In this document: piece by piece, positions 7,362 to 9,046 of the stretch
Numbering within the stretch: position 1 is the stretch's first letter
How the letters are laid out: each line of letters starts with the position of its first letter
Origin: Gammaproteobacteria bacterium
Lineage (GTDB): Bacteria; Pseudomonadota; Gammaproteobacteria; Enterobacterales; GCA-2746155
DNA length: 9,046 nucleotides
Direction of reading: 5' to 3'
Assembly (NCBI GenBank): GCA_024206355.1
Contig: JAAGZM010000369.1
Coordinates: 1 to 9,046, forward strand
Program-made: the position numbers and the translations under genes
Notes under the pieces: model-generated
Database searches by the model: none
The model's input: only the letters and a program-made list of their open reading frames with translations
What the model was told of the DNA's origin: nothing

Positions 7362-9046
7362 ATGGAAAAATTATATCTCTGGATTGTTCTTGCACCGCTG
7401 ATTGGTGCCATCATTGCAGGCTTATTTGGCAAGCAAATAGGTAGAGCAGGATCGCATGTCGTTACCATAGCAGGTGTAGCTTTCTCGACAGTGGCGTCTA
7501 TGTTGGTTATGAAGCACCTATTGATCGATGGTGGTGAAGCCTACAATGCCAGTGTTTATACATGGGCAATGGTTGGTGACTTGAGGCTTGAAGTTGGCTT
7601 CATGATCGATAATCTAACGGCTATGATGATGGTCGTTGTTACCTTTGTATCCTTGATGGTGCACATTTATACCATCGGTTATATGACTGATGACCCAGGT
7701 TATCAACGCTTTTTTAGTTATATCTCATTATTTACCTTCGCAATGCTTATGCTTGTGATGTCAAATAACTTCCTACAACTGTTCTTTGGTTGGGAATTAG
7801 TAGGGCTTGTTTCTTACTTATTGATCGGATTCTGGTTCAAAAAAGATACAGCCACTTACGCCAATATGAAGGCTTTCCTTGTTAACCGTGTAGGTGATTT
7901 TGGTTTCCTACTTGGTATTGCCGGTGTTCTGTACTTCTTTGGCAGCCTTGAATACGCAACCGTATTTGGTAAGGTCGAAGCTTTTGCACAAGGAAATCCA
8001 ACATTTGATGTGATTGCTGGAAGCGACTGGTCAGCGATGACTGCTATCTGTATTTGCTTATTCATTGGCGCAATGGGTAAATCAGCTCAGGTTCCACTGC
8101 ATGTTTGGCTGCCCGATTCAATGGAAGGCCCTACACCAATCTCTGCATTAATCCACGCAGCTACCATGGTTACAGCAGGTGTATTTATGGTTGCTCGTAT
8201 GTCGCCTCTGTTTGAATATTCAGAAACAGCGTTGGCATTTATCTTAGTTATTGGTGCAACTACAGCTTTATTTATGGGCTTCCTCGGTTTAGTACAAAAT
8301 GACATTAAGCGAGTTGTTGCTTATTCAACCTTATCGCAATTAGGTTATATGGTTGTTGCATTAGGAGCTTCGGCTTATGCCGCCGGCGTATTCCACTTGA
8401 TGACACATGCTTTCTTTAAAGCGTTATTATTCCTTGCTGCAGGTTCGGTTATTATCGGAATGCACCATGAGCAAGATATGCGCAAGATGGGTGGTCTCTA
8501 CAAATATATGCCAATCACTTGGATAACCTCTTTGATTGGTTCATTAGCGTTAATTGGTACACCATTTTTCTCGGGTTACTATTCAAAAGATGCGATTATT
8601 TTAGCAGCAGGCCATTCTGATTTAGGCTTGGCGTCTACTTATGCGTACTACGCTGTATTATCCGGCGTATTCATTACCGCACTTTATAGCTTCAGATTAT
8701 TCTTCATGGTATTTCATACTGATGAACGATTTGATGATCATACTCGTGAGCACTTAAAAGAGTCTCCATGGGTAGTTACTTTACCGCTTGTTCTTCTAGC
8801 AATACCATCAGTGATTATTGCCTGGTTTAGTGCCGGTGACATGTTGTTTGGTGATTTCTTTAAAGGCGTAATCACTGTGCTTCCACAGCATGATGTGTTG
8901 AATGAAATTAGCAGTGAGTGGCATGGGCCAGTCAGTTTTGCAATGCATGCGATAAGTAGTTTGCCATTTTATTTAATGTTGGGTGGAATAGTGACTGCTT
9001 GGTTCTTATATGTGAAGCGTCCTGATATTCCAGCGACACTTGAGAA
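7362..9046 (+). CDS. nuoL: NADH-quinone oxidoreductase subunit L (ND5 homologue), 3'-truncated
   Basis: NuoL is the distal antiporter-like proton-pumping subunit of the membrane arm. The frame opens at ATG 7362 and stays open to the window end, giving 561 complete codons. The family is about 610-660 aa, so the end, including most of the long lateral helix and the last membrane helix, lies outside. The start MEKLYLWIVLAPLIGA is typical. The proton-channel residues are intact: E145 in FFGWELVGLVSY (E. coli E144), K240 in GKSAQVPLHVWLPD (E. coli K229), H265 in ALIHAATMVTAG (E. coli H254), H349 and K353 in MTHAFFKALLFL (E. coli H338 and K342), and K409 in YYSKDAII (about E. coli K399). A GGGTGG at 7345-7350 lies about 11 bases before the ATG, a modest ribosome binding site. 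Related Mrp and hydrogenase antiporter subunits exist, but the operon position after nuoK identifies NuoL. Confidence 0.97.
   Translation, partial: MEKLYLWIVLAPLIGAIIAGLFGKQIGRAGSHVVTIAGVAFSTVASMLVMKHLLIDGGEAYNASVYTWAMVGDLRLEVGFMIDNLTAMMMVVVTFVSLMVHIYTIGYMTDDPGYQRFFSYISLFTFAMLMLVMSNNFLQLFFGWELVGLVSYLLIGFWFKKDTATYANMKAFLVNRVGDFGFLLGIAGVLYFFGSLEYATVFGKVEAFAQGNPTFDVIAGSDWSAMTAICICLFIGAMGKSAQVPLHVWLPDSMEGPTPISALIHAATMVTAGVFMVARMSPLFEYSETALAFILVIGATTALFMGFLGLVQNDIKRVVAYSTLSQLGYMVVALGASAYAAGVFHLMTHAFFKALLFLAAGSVIIGMHHEQDMRKMGGLYKYMPITWITSLIGSLALIGTPFFSGYYSKDAIILAAGHSDLGLASTYAYYAVLSGVFITALYSFRLFFMVFHTDERFDDHTREHLKESPWVVTLPLVLLAIPSVIIAWFSAGDMLFGDFFKGVITVLPQHDVLNEISSEWHGPVSFAMHAISSLPFYLMLGGIVTAWFLYVKRPDIPATLE

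Noticed and set aside
1..9046. Search for inserted accessory genes, mobile elements, tRNAs, CRISPR repeats, internal promoters or terminators.
   Set aside because: Genes are packed with at most 23 bases between them and all belong to complex I. No inverted repeat with a T-run, direct-repeat array or foreign gene was seen.

Overview
The window is one uninterrupted block of a bacterial respiratory complex I (proton-pumping NADH:quinone oxidoreductase, NDH-1) operon. All genes are on the + strand in the order nuoD (5' end cut off) - nuoE - nuoF - nuoG - nuoH - nuoI - nuoJ - nuoK - nuoL (3' end cut off). There is no foreign gene, RNA gene, mobile element, CRISPR array or long intergenic gap. The longest non-coding stretch is 23 bases (nuoF-nuoG). 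Every other junction is a gap of 16 bases or less, or an overlap of 1 or 4 bases, so the block is almost certainly one co-transcribed unit. Its promoter lies upstream of the window and its terminator downstream.

The peripheral-arm genes come first. NuoE (2Fe-2S), NuoF (FMN, NADH site, 4Fe-4S) and NuoG (one 2Fe-2S and two 4Fe-4S clusters) form the electron-input module. NuoD and NuoI carry electrons on towards the quinone site. NuoH, J, K and L are membrane subunits that couple quinone reduction to ion translocation; NuoL is an antiporter-like subunit. nuoA, B and C should lie upstream and nuoM and N downstream, but neither group is in view. The key cofactor ligands and the well-known membrane Glu/Lys/His residues are all present in the parts seen, so the complex looks fully functional.

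The organism is most likely a gammaproteobacterium or close relative with an AT-leaning genome (many A/T-ending codons; GC not computed). The reasons are the Nuo gene order, the short NuoG (717 aa) without the extra N7 cluster site seen in E. coli NuoG, and NuoI and NuoH sequences of the alpha/beta/gamma-proteobacterial and mitochondrial type. A marine or symbiotic gammaproteobacterium of the Methylophaga, Cycloclasticus or Thiomicrospira sort would fit, but the genus cannot be fixed by eye.

No undescribed system was found. The points worth a second look are small: the absence of the N7 site, a basic C-terminal tail on NuoJ, the junction architecture including a nuoI start with no clear ribosome binding site, and a shared octamer before nuoG and nuoJ.
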